Counted from the first letter of the stretch, positions 35,783 through 44,433 are shown. The stretch: DNA of 64,000 nucleotides from Microbacter sp. GSS18 (GCA_029319145.1 CP119753.1:496001-560000), one strand, 5' to 3'. The notes: a model not told the origin generated them from the sequence alone. A program made the numbers and translations.

Positions 35783-35788
35783 TAATGT
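35783..35788 (+). promoter_or_regulatory. Predicted -10 element (TAATGT) of the DUF501 gene, leaderless start
   Basis: TAATGT is followed by 6 bases and GTG 35795. Confidence 0.5.
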
Positions 35789-35794
35789 TGCCGC

Positions 35795-36313
35795 GTGACG
35801 ACGCCGCCTTTCGCCGAAGTGACCGACGCTGATCTCGCCGTGATGCGGCAGCAGCTCGGCCGGCCCGCGCGCGGTGTCGTGGGCGTCGCCGCCCGCTGCG
35901 TGTGCGGCAATCCGACCGTCGCCGCGACGGCGCCGCGGCTGTCGGACGGCACGCCGTTCCCGACCTTCTACTACCTGACCCACCCCGGTGCGACCGCTGC
36001 GATGTCGACGCTCGAGGCGACGCACGTCATGCGCGAGCTCGCCGATGAGCTCGCCGAGGACGACGAGCTCGCGGCGTCCTACCGGGCGGCGCACGAGCAG
36101 TACCTGCGCGATCGCGCGCAGTTCGGCGAGGTCCCCGAGATCGAGGGGATTTCGGCGGGCGGCATGCCCACGCGCGTCAAGTGCCTGCACGCCCTCGCCG
36201 CGCATGCCCTGGCCGCGGGCCCCGGCGTCAACCCCATCGGCGACCGGGCGCTGACCCGCGGCGACTGGTCGCCCGAGCGCTGCGTGTGCGCGGAGCCGGG
36301 CTCCGCGGGATGA
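35795..36313 (+). CDS. DUF501 domain protein
   Basis: 172 residues. Conserved motifs: LGRPARGVVGVAARCVCGNP, PFPTFYYLTHP, and GGMPTRVKCLHALAAHALA with VNPIGDRAL; the Cys and His residues (CVCG, CLHAL, RCVC) suggest metal binding. Function is not known, but the gene is nearly always next to the FtsB-like gene in actinobacteria. Its stop overlaps the next start as ATGA (36310-36313), where an exopolyphosphatase gene is found in many relatives. Confidence 0.9.
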   Translation: MTTPPFAEVTDADLAVMRQQLGRPARGVVGVAARCVCGNPTVAATAPRLSDGTPFPTFYYLTHPGATAAMSTLEATHVMRELADELAEDDELAASYRAAHEQYLRDRAQFGEVPEIEGISAGGMPTRVKCLHALAAHALAAGPGVNPIGDRALTRGDWSPERCVCAEPGSAG

Positions 36314-37617
36314 GATTCGCCGCATCGCTCGCGGTCGCGGTCGGACTCGTGCTGACGGCGGCCGCTCCCGCTGCCGCCGCCCCGACGCCCGAGGCGACGC
36401 CGGAGGCGGATGCCGTGGACCCCGTGCGCGACGCGGAGTACTGGCTCACGGACTACGGCGTCGAGGACGCGTGGGCCGTCACGCGCGGCGCCGGCGTGCG
36501 CATCGCGATCATCGACACCGGCATCGGGCGGGGACCGGCCGAGTTCGCCGGGGCCGTCGTCGGCGGCACGGACGTCTCGGGGGTGGGGTCCGAGGACGGG
36601 CGGACACCGGTCGGCGCCGTCGACGCCAACCACGGCAGCTGGGTGGCGTCGCTCGCGGCCGGTCGCGGCACCGGGCCCGACGAGGGGATGATCGGCGTCG
36701 CGCCCGAGGCCGAGCTGCTCAGCGTCTCGGTCGGCTTCGGCACGGCCTCGGCGGTGCCGTTCAGCGACCAGATCGCCGACGCCATCCGCTGGTCTGTCGA
36801 CAACGGCGCCGACATCATCAACCTGTCGCTGACCACGAACACCCAGGACTGGGACACCAGCTGGGACGACGCGTTCCTGTACGCCTTCGACAACGACGTC
36901 GTCGTGATCGTCGCCGCCGGCAATCGCGGCAGCGGGACCGACCGCGTGGGCGCCCCCGCGACCATCCCCGGCGTGCTCACTGTCGCCGGCGTCGACCCCG
37001 ACGGCGTCGCGAGCGTCGAGGCGTCGACCCAGGGCATCTCCATCGGCGTGTCCGCGCCGAGCGAGGAGCTCATCGGCGTGTCGGCCGACGGCCGGCTCGT
37101 TCGGTGGAGCGGCACCAGCGGCGCCGCGCCGATCGTCGCGGGGGTCGCCGCGCTCGTGCGCAGCGCCCACCCCGAGCTCGACGCGTCCAACGTCATCAAC
37201 CGCATCATCCGCACCGCCACGCCTCCCGGCGGCGAGGGGTCCGCCGCGCTGTACGGATACGGCCTCGTCGACGCCGCCGCTGCGGTGAGCGCGCCGGTCG
37301 CCCTGGTCTCATCGAACCCCATGGGCAGCCTCGCGGACTGGATCCGCATCTACCGTCGCGCCGAGGGGACGACGCTCCCCGAGCCCACGGTCGAACCCGT
37401 CCAGGTCGCGCCGCTGCCACCCGCCGACACCGTCGACCGGCCTGTGTCGCCGCTGCTTCCGTCGCAGCAGACGCTCGTCTACGGGTCGGTGCCGCTTCTC
37501 GTGTTCACGGCCACGGCTATACTGGTCGGGCTCGGCGTCACTGCTGCTGTCCGACGCGTCCGATTGGCGTCCCGTGCGCCGAGCCCCCGAACACACGAGG
37601 AGTACTCCAAATCGTGA
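36310..37617 (+). CDS. Secreted, membrane-anchored subtilisin-like serine protease (S8)
   Basis: 435 residues. Signal peptide (MRFAASLAVAVGLVLTAAAPAAAA, about 24 residues), S8 domain (about 40-335) with catalytic Asp in IAIIDTGIG, His in DANHGSWVASLAAG and Ser in WSGTSGAAPIVAGVAAL; the oxyanion Asn is in VIVAAGNRGSG. A Pro-rich linker and one C-terminal TM segment (VYGSVPLLVFTATAILVGLGV) with a basic tail put the protease outside, tethered. This layout resembles mycosins of type VII secretion, but no ESX gene is present. GTGA overlap with ndh. Confidence 0.92.
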   Translation: MRFAASLAVAVGLVLTAAAPAAAAPTPEATPEADAVDPVRDAEYWLTDYGVEDAWAVTRGAGVRIAIIDTGIGRGPAEFAGAVVGGTDVSGVGSEDGRTPVGAVDANHGSWVASLAAGRGTGPDEGMIGVAPEAELLSVSVGFGTASAVPFSDQIADAIRWSVDNGADIINLSLTTNTQDWDTSWDDAFLYAFDNDVVVIVAAGNRGSGTDRVGAPATIPGVLTVAGVDPDGVASVEASTQGISIGVSAPSEELIGVSADGRLVRWSGTSGAAPIVAGVAALVRSAHPELDASNVINRIIRTATPPGGEGSAALYGYGLVDAAAAVSAPVALVSSNPMGSLADWIRIYRRAEGTTLPEPTVEPVQVAPLPPADTVDRPVSPLLPSQQTLVYGSVPLLVFTATAILVGLGVTAAVRRVRLASRAPSPRTHEEYSKS

Positions 37618-39014
37618 CCAACACCGTGCCCAAGATCCTCATCGTCGGTGGTGGCTACGCGGGCTTCTACACTGCATGGAAGCTCGAGAAGCTGCTCCGC
37701 AAGGGCGAGGCGGAAGTGACGGTCGTCGACCCGCTTCCCTACATGACCTATCAGCCGTTCCTGCCCGAGGTGGCCGCGGGCTCGATCGAGGCCCGCCACT
37801 CGGTCGTCGCGCTGCGCCGGCACCTGAAGCGATCGACCGTGATCGCAGGCAAGGTGACCGGCATCGCGCACGCGGACAAGGTCGCGACGATCACTCCCGT
37901 CGGCGGCGAGGCCTACGAGCTCGAGTACGACCACATCGTCGTGACCGCCGGTGCGGTCTCGCGCACCTTCCCCATCCCCGGCATCGCCGACAACGCCATC
38001 GGGCTGAAGACGATCGAAGAGGCCGTCGCGATCCGCGATCGCCTCATGTCGAACTTCGACAAGGCGTCGACGCTGCCGGCCGGCCCCGAGCGCGACCGCC
38101 TGCTCACGGTCGTCGTCGTCGGCGGCGGGTTCGCCGGCATCGAGGTGTTCGCCGAGCTGCGCTCGGTGGCCTCGGCGCTGCTGAAGTACTACCCGCAGCT
38201 GAGCTTCGAGGACACGCACTTCCACCTCATCGAGGCGATGGGCCGCATCATGCCCGAGGTCTCGATGAAGACGGCCGAGTGGGTGCTGAAGGATCTCGCC
38301 AAGCGCGGAGCGAACGTCCACCTCGACACGCAGGTCACCGGCGCGGTCGGCGGCAACGTCGAGCTGTCCACGGGCGAGACCATCTCGACCGACCTGATCA
38401 TCTGGACCGCCGGCGTCATGGCCAACCCGACGGTCGTCCGCGGCAGCGACCTGCCGGTCGAGCAGCGCGGGCGCATCCTGACGCGCCCCGACTTGCGCGT
38501 CGGCACCGAGGACGAGGTCGTTCAGGGCGCATGGGCCGCCGGCGATGTGTCGGCCGTCCCCGACCTCACGGGCGCCGGCGTGGGCGGCTACTGCGTCCCG
38601 AACGCCCAGCACGCGGTGCGCCAGGGCAAGCTCCTGGCGAAGAACATCACGGCGAGCCTGCGCGGCGAGCTTCCGCACGAGTACTTCCACAAGAACCTCG
38701 GCGCGGTGGCGGGCCTCGGCCTCTACAACGGCGCGTTCCAGTCCGGCAAGATCGGCCTGACCGGGTTCATCGCGTGGCTCGCGCACCGTGGCTACCACGG
38801 CCTCGCCATGCCCACGTGGGAGCGCAAGTGGCGCGTGCTGTGGGGCTGGTGGAACAACCTGTGGCTGGGCCGTGACATCGTCAACCTCTCCACGGTGCAG
38901 AGCCCGCGCTACGTCTTCGAGGAGTTCGCGGCGCGCCCGCGCCCGGCCCAGCCGGCCGAGAAGCCCGCGGCCAAGAAGAGCGCACCGGCTGAGAAGGTGG
39001 GCGCGAAGCGCTGA
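37614..39014 (+). CDS. ndh: Type II NADH dehydrogenase
   Basis: 466 residues. Peripheral, non-proton-pumping NADH:menaquinone oxidoreductase. FAD site GGGYAGFYTA, quinone/active region YMTYQPFLPEVAAGSIEARH, NADH site VVVGGGFAGIEVFAEL, FAD motif AAGDVSAVPD. The C-terminus ends in an amphipathic region (MPTWERKWRVLWGWWNN) for membrane binding and a Lys/Ala/Pro tail. The GAGGAG site lies within the protease gene, and start and stop overlap by 4 bases. Confidence 0.96.
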   Translation: MTNTVPKILIVGGGYAGFYTAWKLEKLLRKGEAEVTVVDPLPYMTYQPFLPEVAAGSIEARHSVVALRRHLKRSTVIAGKVTGIAHADKVATITPVGGEAYELEYDHIVVTAGAVSRTFPIPGIADNAIGLKTIEEAVAIRDRLMSNFDKASTLPAGPERDRLLTVVVVGGGFAGIEVFAELRSVASALLKYYPQLSFEDTHFHLIEAMGRIMPEVSMKTAEWVLKDLAKRGANVHLDTQVTGAVGGNVELSTGETISTDLIIWTAGVMANPTVVRGSDLPVEQRGRILTRPDLRVGTEDEVVQGAWAAGDVSAVPDLTGAGVGGYCVPNAQHAVRQGKLLAKNITASLRGELPHEYFHKNLGAVAGLGLYNGAFQSGKIGLTGFIAWLAHRGYHGLAMPTWERKWRVLWGWWNNLWLGRDIVNLSTVQSPRYVFEEFAARPRPAQPAEKPAAKKSAPAEKVGAKR

Positions 39015-39019
39015 CCGGC

Positions 39020-39025
39020 TAGCGT
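39020..39025 (+). promoter_or_regulatory. Predicted -10 element (TAGCGT) before the tRNA
   Basis: TAGCGT lies 19 bases before the first base of the tRNA, giving a plausible start with a short 5' leader. Confidence 0.4.
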
Positions 39026-39044
39026 GGAGGCGCCGGCATCCGGC

Positions 39045-39118
39045 GCCCCCGTAGCCCAACCGGCAGAGGCAGGCGGCTTAAACCCGCTCCAGTCCGGGTT
39101 CGAATCCCGGCGGGGGTA
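39045..39118 (+). tRNA. tRNA with anticodon UAA (nominal Leu) but short variable loop
   Basis: 74 bases. Acceptor stem 39045-39051/39111-39117 (first pair G-U), discriminator A39118, no CCA encoded. D-arm 3 bp with an 11-base loop; anticodon stem GGCGG/CCGCT; loop CTTAAAC with anticodon TAA at 39079-39081; variable loop only 5 bases (CCAGT); T-stem CCGGG/CCCGG with loop TTCGAAT. By codon table UAA reads UUA (Leu), yet bacterial tRNA-Leu is class II with a long variable arm. The amino acid it carries is open. No UUA codon was found in frame in the places checked. Confidence 0.8.
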
Positions 39119-39119
39119 C

Positions 39120-39155
39120 GCCAGAGGGCGGTGTCCACGGACACCGCCCTCTGGC
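39120..39155 (+). terminator. Terminator hairpin of the tRNA gene
   Basis: 17 bases at 39120-39136 are the exact reverse complement of 39139-39155, separated by 2 bases. It begins 1 base after the mature tRNA end. No T-run follows. Confidence 0.75.
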
Positions 39156-39189
39156 ATGTCGATGGCACGGCGCGACCCGCGGATGCCTC

Positions 39190-39195
39190 TAGAGT
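39190..39195 (+). promoter_or_regulatory. Predicted -10 element (TAGAGT)
   Basis: TAGAGT lies 31 bases before ATG 39227, with a GAAGCGAG purine stretch as possible ribosome site. Confidence 0.4.
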
Positions 39196-39226
39196 GTGGG
39201 GAAAGCGCGCACCCGAAGCGAGCCCG

Positions 39227-40453
39227 ATGACCCTCGACCTGCTGAAGACCCCGTCGACGATCCACGGCGCGGCCGACGCCGCCGCCCACTGGAGCGTCAT
39301 GTCCGCCGCGATCGCCGATCTGTCCGGCCCCGTGGCGGCGGTCAGCCTGCCCGCCCTCCGGCGGAACGCCCTCGACCTCGTGGTTCGCGCCGGCGGCGTC
39401 CCCATCCGCGTCGCGAGCAAGTCGGTGCGCGTGCGCGAGCTCATCGCGGCGACGCTCGCGTTGCCGGGCTTCCACGGCATCATGGCCTACACGCTCCCCG
39501 AGGCGCTGTGGCTCGCCGAGACCTTCGACGACGTCCTGGTCGGCTATCCCACCGCCGACCGTGCGGCGCTCGCGCGGCTGGTCTCGGACGAGCGCGCGGC
39601 GGCCCGCATCACGCTCATGGTCGACGACCCGGCGCACCTCGATCTGGTCGACGCCGTCGCCCCGGCGAGCGGGCGCGTTCCCGTGCGCGTGGCGATCGAC
39701 GCGGACGCGAGCTGGCGGACAGCGGCGCTCGGTCACATCGGCGTCCGCCGCTCGCCGCTGCGCGAGCCCGCCGAGGTGGCCGCCCTCGCGCGCACGATCG
39801 TCGGGCGCGGTGGATTCCGCCTCGTCGGCCTCATGATGTACGAGGCCCAGATCGCCGGGCAGCCCGACGCGGCAGGCGCCGGCTCGCTCGTGCGCTGGAT
39901 GCAGCGCCGATCCGCGGACGAGCTGCGCGATCGACGCGCCGCCATCGTCTCGGCGCTCCACGAGGTGGCGCCGCTGGAGTTCGTCAACGGCGGTGGCACG
40001 GGCTCCCTCGAGTCGACGGCCGCCGACGAGGCGGTCACCGAGCTGACCGCCGGAAGCGGGCTTCTCGCCGGGCACCTGTTCGACGGCTACCGCCGGTTCG
40101 ATCCGCTGCCGGCGGCGGCGTTCTCGCTCGAGGTCGTCCGCAAGCCGGCGCCCGACATCGTCACGCTCCTCGGCGGGGGGTGGTCCGCGTCGGGGCCGGC
40201 CGGCCGCTCCCGCGAGCCCGTCGCGGTATGGCCGCCGGGCCTGCGTCCCCTCGCGCGCGAGGGGTTCGGGGAGGTCCAGACCCCGCTGCAGGGCGAAGCG
40301 GCACGACGTCTGCGCATCGGCGATCGCGTGTGGCTGCGCCACGCCAAGAGCGGCGAGCTGTCCGAGCACGTCGACCGGTTCCACCTCGTCTCCGGCGGCG
40401 AGGTCGTCGGCGACACGCCGACGTACCGCGGCGAGGGGAAGGCGTTCCTGTGA
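39227..40453 (+). CDS. PLP-dependent alanine-racemase-fold enzyme (amino acid deaminase/aldolase, DSD1-like)
   Basis: 408 residues from ATG 39227. N-terminal alanine-racemase barrel with the PLP lysine in VPIRVASKSVRV and VRVAIDADASWR; later FVNGGGTGSLESTA binds the phosphate. The C-terminal domain has GGGWSASGPAG and GDRVWLRHAKSGELSEHVDRFHLV with the His/Cys-type metal site region of D-threonine aldolase / D-serine dehydratase. Substrate unknown. It is translationally coupled (GTGA) to the flavin oxidase gene, which suggests a joint pathway. Confidence 0.85.
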   Translation: MTLDLLKTPSTIHGAADAAAHWSVMSAAIADLSGPVAAVSLPALRRNALDLVVRAGGVPIRVASKSVRVRELIAATLALPGFHGIMAYTLPEALWLAETFDDVLVGYPTADRAALARLVSDERAAARITLMVDDPAHLDLVDAVAPASGRVPVRVAIDADASWRTAALGHIGVRRSPLREPAEVAALARTIVGRGGFRLVGLMMYEAQIAGQPDAAGAGSLVRWMQRRSADELRDRRAAIVSALHEVAPLEFVNGGGTGSLESTAADEAVTELTAGSGLLAGHLFDGYRRFDPLPAAAFSLEVVRKPAPDIVTLLGGGWSASGPAGRSREPVAVWPPGLRPLAREGFGEVQTPLQGEAARRLRIGDRVWLRHAKSGELSEHVDRFHLVSGGEVVGDTPTYRGEGKAFL

Positions 40454-41763
40454 CCCGTCCGGGCGGAACGTGGCGGAACTGGTCGCGCGCGGTGTCGGTG
40501 CGCCCGGCCCGCATCGAGTTCCCGCGCACGGTCGACGCGGTCCGGCGCGCCGTCATCGCCGCGACCCGCAGCGGTCTCGGCGTCAAGGCCGTCGGCGCCG
40601 GTCACAGCTTCACCGCGATCGCGGCGGCCCCGGGCGTGCTGATCGACCTGCGCGACCTCACGGGGCTCGTGCGCGTGGACCACGACCGGCGGCGCGCCAC
40701 GCTGCGCGGCGGCACGCACCTGCACGAGATCCCGCATCTGCTGGGGCCCCACCGGCTCGCGATGGAGAACCTCGGCGACATCGACCGCCAGACGATCTCG
40801 GGAGCCATCTCGACGGGAACCCACGGCACCGGCGACCGCTTCGGCGGGCTCGCCACCCAGGTCGTCGGGGTGACCATGGTCACCGCCGACGGCGAGCTGC
40901 TGGTCGTCGACGACGAGCACAACCCCGAGCTGCTGCCCGCGGTCGCCCTCGGCCTCGGGGCGCTCGGCATCATCGTCGAGGTCACGCTGCAGTGCGTGCC
41001 GGCGTTCGTCCTCCACGCTCTCGAGGCGCCCGAGCCCCTCGACGACGTCGTGGCGGCGCTCGCCCGGCGCGTGGAGGGCGCCGATCACTTCGAGATGTAC
41101 TGGTTCCCGCACACCGACGTCGCGCTGACGAAGACCAACACGCGACTGCCCGAGAACGCGCCGCGGCATCCGCTTCCGCCCGTCGGCCGCTGGATCGACG
41201 ACGTCCTGGTCGGCACCGCGCTGCACCAGGTGGCCTGCAGCGTCGCCCGCGCCGTTCCGGCGACCGTTCCGCCGATCAACCGCCTCGCGGCTCGGCTGTG
41301 GGGCGACCGCGAGTTCACCGATGCGTCGGCGCGCGTGTTCGCCACGACGCGGGCGGTGCGGTTCCGCGAGATGGAGTACGCACTGCCGGCCCAGGATGTG
41401 CCGGCGGCGTTCGCGGCGCTGCGACGCGTCATCGACGACGGCGGCTGGCGCATCTCGTTCCCGGTCGAGGTCCGCTTCGCCGCCGCGGACGACATCTGGC
41501 TCTCCACGGCGCACGGTCGTGCGACCGGATACATCGCGGTGCACCGCTACGCCCGTGAGGATCCGACCGAGTACTTCGCGGCGGTCGAGGAGATCATGGT
41601 GCGCCTCGGAGGTCGCCCGCACTGGGGGAAGATGCACACGCTGGACGCCGAGCTCCTGCGCCGCCGCTACCCCCGGTTCGACGACTTCACGGCGCTGCGC
41701 GACGAGCTGGACCCCGATCGCGTGTTCGGCAACGAGTACCTCTCCCGCGTGCTGGGTGGGTAA
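40450..41763 (+). CDS. FAD-linked oxidase of the D-arabinono-1,4-lactone oxidase type
   Basis: 437 residues from GTG 40450. N-terminal FAD domain (PCMH type) with VGAGHSFTAIA and TISGAISTGTHGTG; the C-terminal ALO domain ends in HWGKMHTLDAELLRRRYPRFDDFTALRDELDPDRVFGNEYL. Family members oxidise aldono-lactones or sugar alcohols (L-gulono-1,4-lactone, alditols) with O2 or a carrier. Coupled by a 4-base overlap to the PLP enzyme gene. The substrate is not certain. Confidence 0.9.
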   Translation: MTRPGGTWRNWSRAVSVRPARIEFPRTVDAVRRAVIAATRSGLGVKAVGAGHSFTAIAAAPGVLIDLRDLTGLVRVDHDRRRATLRGGTHLHEIPHLLGPHRLAMENLGDIDRQTISGAISTGTHGTGDRFGGLATQVVGVTMVTADGELLVVDDEHNPELLPAVALGLGALGIIVEVTLQCVPAFVLHALEAPEPLDDVVAALARRVEGADHFEMYWFPHTDVALTKTNTRLPENAPRHPLPPVGRWIDDVLVGTALHQVACSVARAVPATVPPINRLAARLWGDREFTDASARVFATTRAVRFREMEYALPAQDVPAAFAALRRVIDDGGWRISFPVEVRFAAADDIWLSTAHGRATGYIAVHRYAREDPTEYFAAVEEIMVRLGGRPHWGKMHTLDAELLRRRYPRFDDFTALRDELDPDRVFGNEYLSRVLGG

Positions 41764-41811
41764 CGGCTGAGAGATGCCCGACTCGTCTCGGGGCGCGCGG
41801 CATCGGATGGC

Positions 41812-41817
41812 TAGGAT
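41812..41817 (+). promoter_or_regulatory. Predicted -10 element (TAGGAT) of lemA
   Basis: TAGGAT lies 30 bases before ATG 41848. A GGAGT stretch is close to the start codon. Confidence 0.4.
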
Positions 41818-41847
41818 GAGGGAACAGCGTGAACGGAGTCCTGGGCA

Positions 41848-42414
41848 ATGGAATGGCTGATCCCCGTCCTCATCGTGGTGGCGCTCGCCGTCATCGTCGG
41901 CATCTACCTGTGGGCGACGTACAACTCCCTGGTGCAGCTGAACGTGCGCGTCGACGAGGCCTGGAGTGACATCACCGTCCAGCTCAAGCGCCGCGCCGAC
42001 CTGCTGCCGAACCTCATCGAGACCGTCAAAGGCTACGCCGCCCACGAGAAGGCCGTCTTCGAGAACGTCACACGTGCGCGCGCCGAGACCCTGACCGCCC
42101 AGAGCCCGGGTGCGGCCGGTGTGGCCGAGGGGCACATGCAGCAGGCGCTGAAGTCCCTGTTCGCGGTGGCCGAGGCATACCCGCAGCTTCAGGCGAGTCA
42201 GAACTTCCTGCAGCTGCAGCAGTCGATCGTCGACACCGAGGACAAGATCCAGGCGTCGCGTCGGTTCTACAACGGCGGAGTGCGCGAGCTGAACACGAAG
42301 ATCAAGGTGTTCCCGAACAACCTGTTCGCCCGCAATCTCGGATTCCACGAGCGGGAGTTCTTCGAGGTCGTCGACGGCGCGGCGATCTCGGAGCCGCCCC
42401 GCGTGCAGTTCTGA
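41848..42414 (+). CDS. LemA family protein
   Basis: 188 residues. One N-terminal TM segment (about 4-24) and a long helical bundle outside or at the membrane face, with VDEAWSDITVQLKRRADLLPNLIETVKGYAAHEKAVFENVTRAR and FYNGGVRELNTKIKVFPNN typical of LemA. Function unknown; genes for LemA and HtpX are often adjacent, as here (spacing 17 bases). Confidence 0.93.
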   Translation: MEWLIPVLIVVALAVIVGIYLWATYNSLVQLNVRVDEAWSDITVQLKRRADLLPNLIETVKGYAAHEKAVFENVTRARAETLTAQSPGAAGVAEGHMQQALKSLFAVAEAYPQLQASQNFLQLQQSIVDTEDKIQASRRFYNGGVRELNTKIKVFPNNLFARNLGFHEREFFEVVDGAAISEPPRVQF

Positions 42415-42431
42415 CCCGCGCCGGCTGAGCC

Positions 42432-43313
42432 GTGTACTCGGCGATCGCGCGGAACAAGCGCAACACCTGGTTCATCCTGATCGGCTTCGTGCTGTTCATC
42501 GGCGCGGTCGGGCTGCTGGCCGGCTGGCTCATGAGCGGCAACTGGTGGGTCACGGCGTTCGTGGTGATCTTCGCGGGGGGCTACGCGACCTTCCAGTACT
42601 TCCTCGCCGACAAGGAGGCGCTGGCGCTCGCGGGCGCCGTCGAAGTGAGCAAGACCGACGCGCCTCGCTACTACCGGCTCGTCGAGAACCTGTGCATCAC
42701 GACCGGGACGCCGATGCCCAAGCTCTACGTCGTGGACGATCCGGCTCCCAACGCCTTCGCGACGGGACGCAAGCCCGAAGAGGCGGCCATCACCGTGACG
42801 ACCGGGCTGTTCGAGATCATGACCGACAGAGAGCTCGAGGGCGTGCTCGGCCACGAGCTCGGGCACATCCGCAACTACGACATCCGCGTCTCCCTCATCG
42901 TGTTCGGGCTCGTCGTGGCGGTCGGGATCCTCGCCGACATGTTCATGCGGGCGGCGTTCTTCGGCCGCCGAGGCGGCGGGGGGCAGGCCCAGATCGTCTT
43001 CCTGGCGTTCGGGCTCGTCGCGGCGATCGTCGCGCCCCTGCTCGCCGGCGCGGTGCAGGCCGCGATCTCCCGGCAGCGGGAGTATCTGGCCGACGCCACG
43101 AGCGCCATGACCACGCGGGATCCGGACGGCCTGGCGTCGGCGCTCGGCAAGCTCGCGGGGCAGGGACGCCCGTTGAAACGCGCGAACACCTCGATGGCGC
43201 ACCTGTGGATCGCCGACCCGCTCAAGCCCAATGCGCTCGCGCGCATGTTCGCGACGCATCCGCCGATCCCCGAGCGCATCGAGCGGCTCCACGAGATGGG
43301 CGGACGCTTCTGA
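42432..43313 (+). CDS. htpX: Membrane zinc metalloprotease HtpX
   Basis: 293 residues from GTG 42432. Two N-terminal and two central TM segments. The zinc site is VLGHELGHIRN (HExxH) with the third ligand Glu in REYLADATSA. HtpX degrades misfolded membrane proteins. C-terminus FATHPPIPERIERLHEMGGRF is the family signature. Partner of the preceding lemA. Confidence 0.95.
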   Translation: MYSAIARNKRNTWFILIGFVLFIGAVGLLAGWLMSGNWWVTAFVVIFAGGYATFQYFLADKEALALAGAVEVSKTDAPRYYRLVENLCITTGTPMPKLYVVDDPAPNAFATGRKPEEAAITVTTGLFEIMTDRELEGVLGHELGHIRNYDIRVSLIVFGLVVAVGILADMFMRAAFFGRRGGGGQAQIVFLAFGLVAAIVAPLLAGAVQAAISRQREYLADATSAMTTRDPDGLASALGKLAGQGRPLKRANTSMAHLWIADPLKPNALARMFATHPPIPERIERLHEMGGRF

Positions 43314-43344
43314 TCCGTCCGTGCGCACGAGAGCGACGCGAGTC

Positions 43345-44433
43345 GTGACGATCCGTCTCAGCCTCGAGCAGGCGCGGCGCGCGGCGGTGAGCGCGCAGGC
43401 GCTGACCGCGGACCGCCCGAGCGGAATCGTGGAGACCATCGACGCGCTGACCGTCGTGAACATCGAGCCGACCGCGGCGATCGCCCCCTCGGCAGACCAC
43501 ATCCTGTGGTCGCGACTGGGCTGGCCGTACGAGCCCGCCGACCTCGCCCGGCTCGAGGAGCACGACCGCGCCGTGTTCGAGTGGGGCGGGTTCTACCGGA
43601 CGATGGCGGATCTCGCGCTGCTGCTGCCCGACATGCGCAGGAATCCGCGCTCCGCCCATGCGCGGGACTGGCTGACGGCGAACGACGGCTTCCGCCGCGA
43701 CGTGCTCGCACGACTGCGGGCAGAAGGGCCGCTCCGCCCGGCCGAGATCCCCGACACGGCACAGGTCTCGTGGCGCTCGTCGGGATGGACGAACAACCGC
43801 AACGCCCAGCAGATGCTCGAGATCCTGGTGATGTCGGGGGTCGCGGCGATCTCGTCGCGTGACGCCAAAGGACGCCGGTTCGATGTCGCCGAGCGTGTCT
43901 ATCCACTCGATGTCCCCGTGCTCGGCGACGAGGAGGCCGCGCACGAGCGCGCGGAACGCCGCCTGGGCGCCCTCGGCATCGCGCGTCCCATGGGCCCGGC
44001 GCAGCCGGTCGAGCCGATCGCGGTCGGCGACGTCGGGGAGCCTGCCGTGGTCGAGGGCGTGCCGGGGCAGTGGCGCGTGGATCCGGCGGCACTGGCCGCC
44101 GCGGAGGACTTCCGTCCGAGAACGGCGCTGGTGTCTCCGTTCGACCGGCTCGTCTTCGATCGAGGCAGGCTCGCGGATCTGTTCGGCTTCGAGTACATCC
44201 TCGAGATGTACAAGCCCGCCGCCGCGCGGCGCTGGGGGTACTTCGCGCTGCCGATCCTGCACGGCGACCGGTTCATCGGGAAGCTCGACGCCCGGGCCGA
44301 TCGCAAGGCGGGCGTCCTGACGGTGCACGCGGTCCATCAGGATGTGCCGTTCACCGACGAGATGACGACCGCCGTCGAGGCCGAGATCGCCGACCTGGCG
44401 CGCTGGCGGGGCTTCGAGGTGCGCTCCGGCTGA
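43345..44433 (+). CDS. HTH_42 (YcaQ/AlkZ-like) winged helix protein lacking the catalytic motif
   Basis: 362 residues from GTG 43345. The layout matches the YcaQ/AlkZ superfamily: N-terminal VxxLSLEQARRAAVSAQALT, a central winged-helix region (ARLRAEGPLRPAEIPD), and a beta-barrel end with LVSPFDRLVFDRGRLADLFGFEYILEMYKPAAARRWGYFALPILHGDRFIGKLDARADRK. In AlkZ-type DNA glycosylases the motif is Q-x-Q/D (LQIDSVN in the neighbour gene); here it reads VNIEPTA, so N-I-E replaces it. Activity on crosslinks is doubtful. It follows htpX by 31 bases. Confidence 0.8.
   Translation: MTIRLSLEQARRAAVSAQALTADRPSGIVETIDALTVVNIEPTAAIAPSADHILWSRLGWPYEPADLARLEEHDRAVFEWGGFYRTMADLALLLPDMRRNPRSAHARDWLTANDGFRRDVLARLRAEGPLRPAEIPDTAQVSWRSSGWTNNRNAQQMLEILVMSGVAAISSRDAKGRRFDVAERVYPLDVPVLGDEEAAHERAERRLGALGIARPMGPAQPVEPIAVGDVGEPAVVEGVPGQWRVDPAALAAAEDFRPRTALVSPFDRLVFDRGRLADLFGFEYILEMYKPAAARRWGYFALPILHGDRFIGKLDARADRKAGVLTVHAVHQDVPFTDEMTTAVEAEIADLARWRGFEVRSG

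Noticed and set aside
36310..37617. Mycosin of a type VII secretion system
   Set aside because: Layout is similar, but no EccB/C/D, EsxA or PE/PPE-type genes occur in the window.
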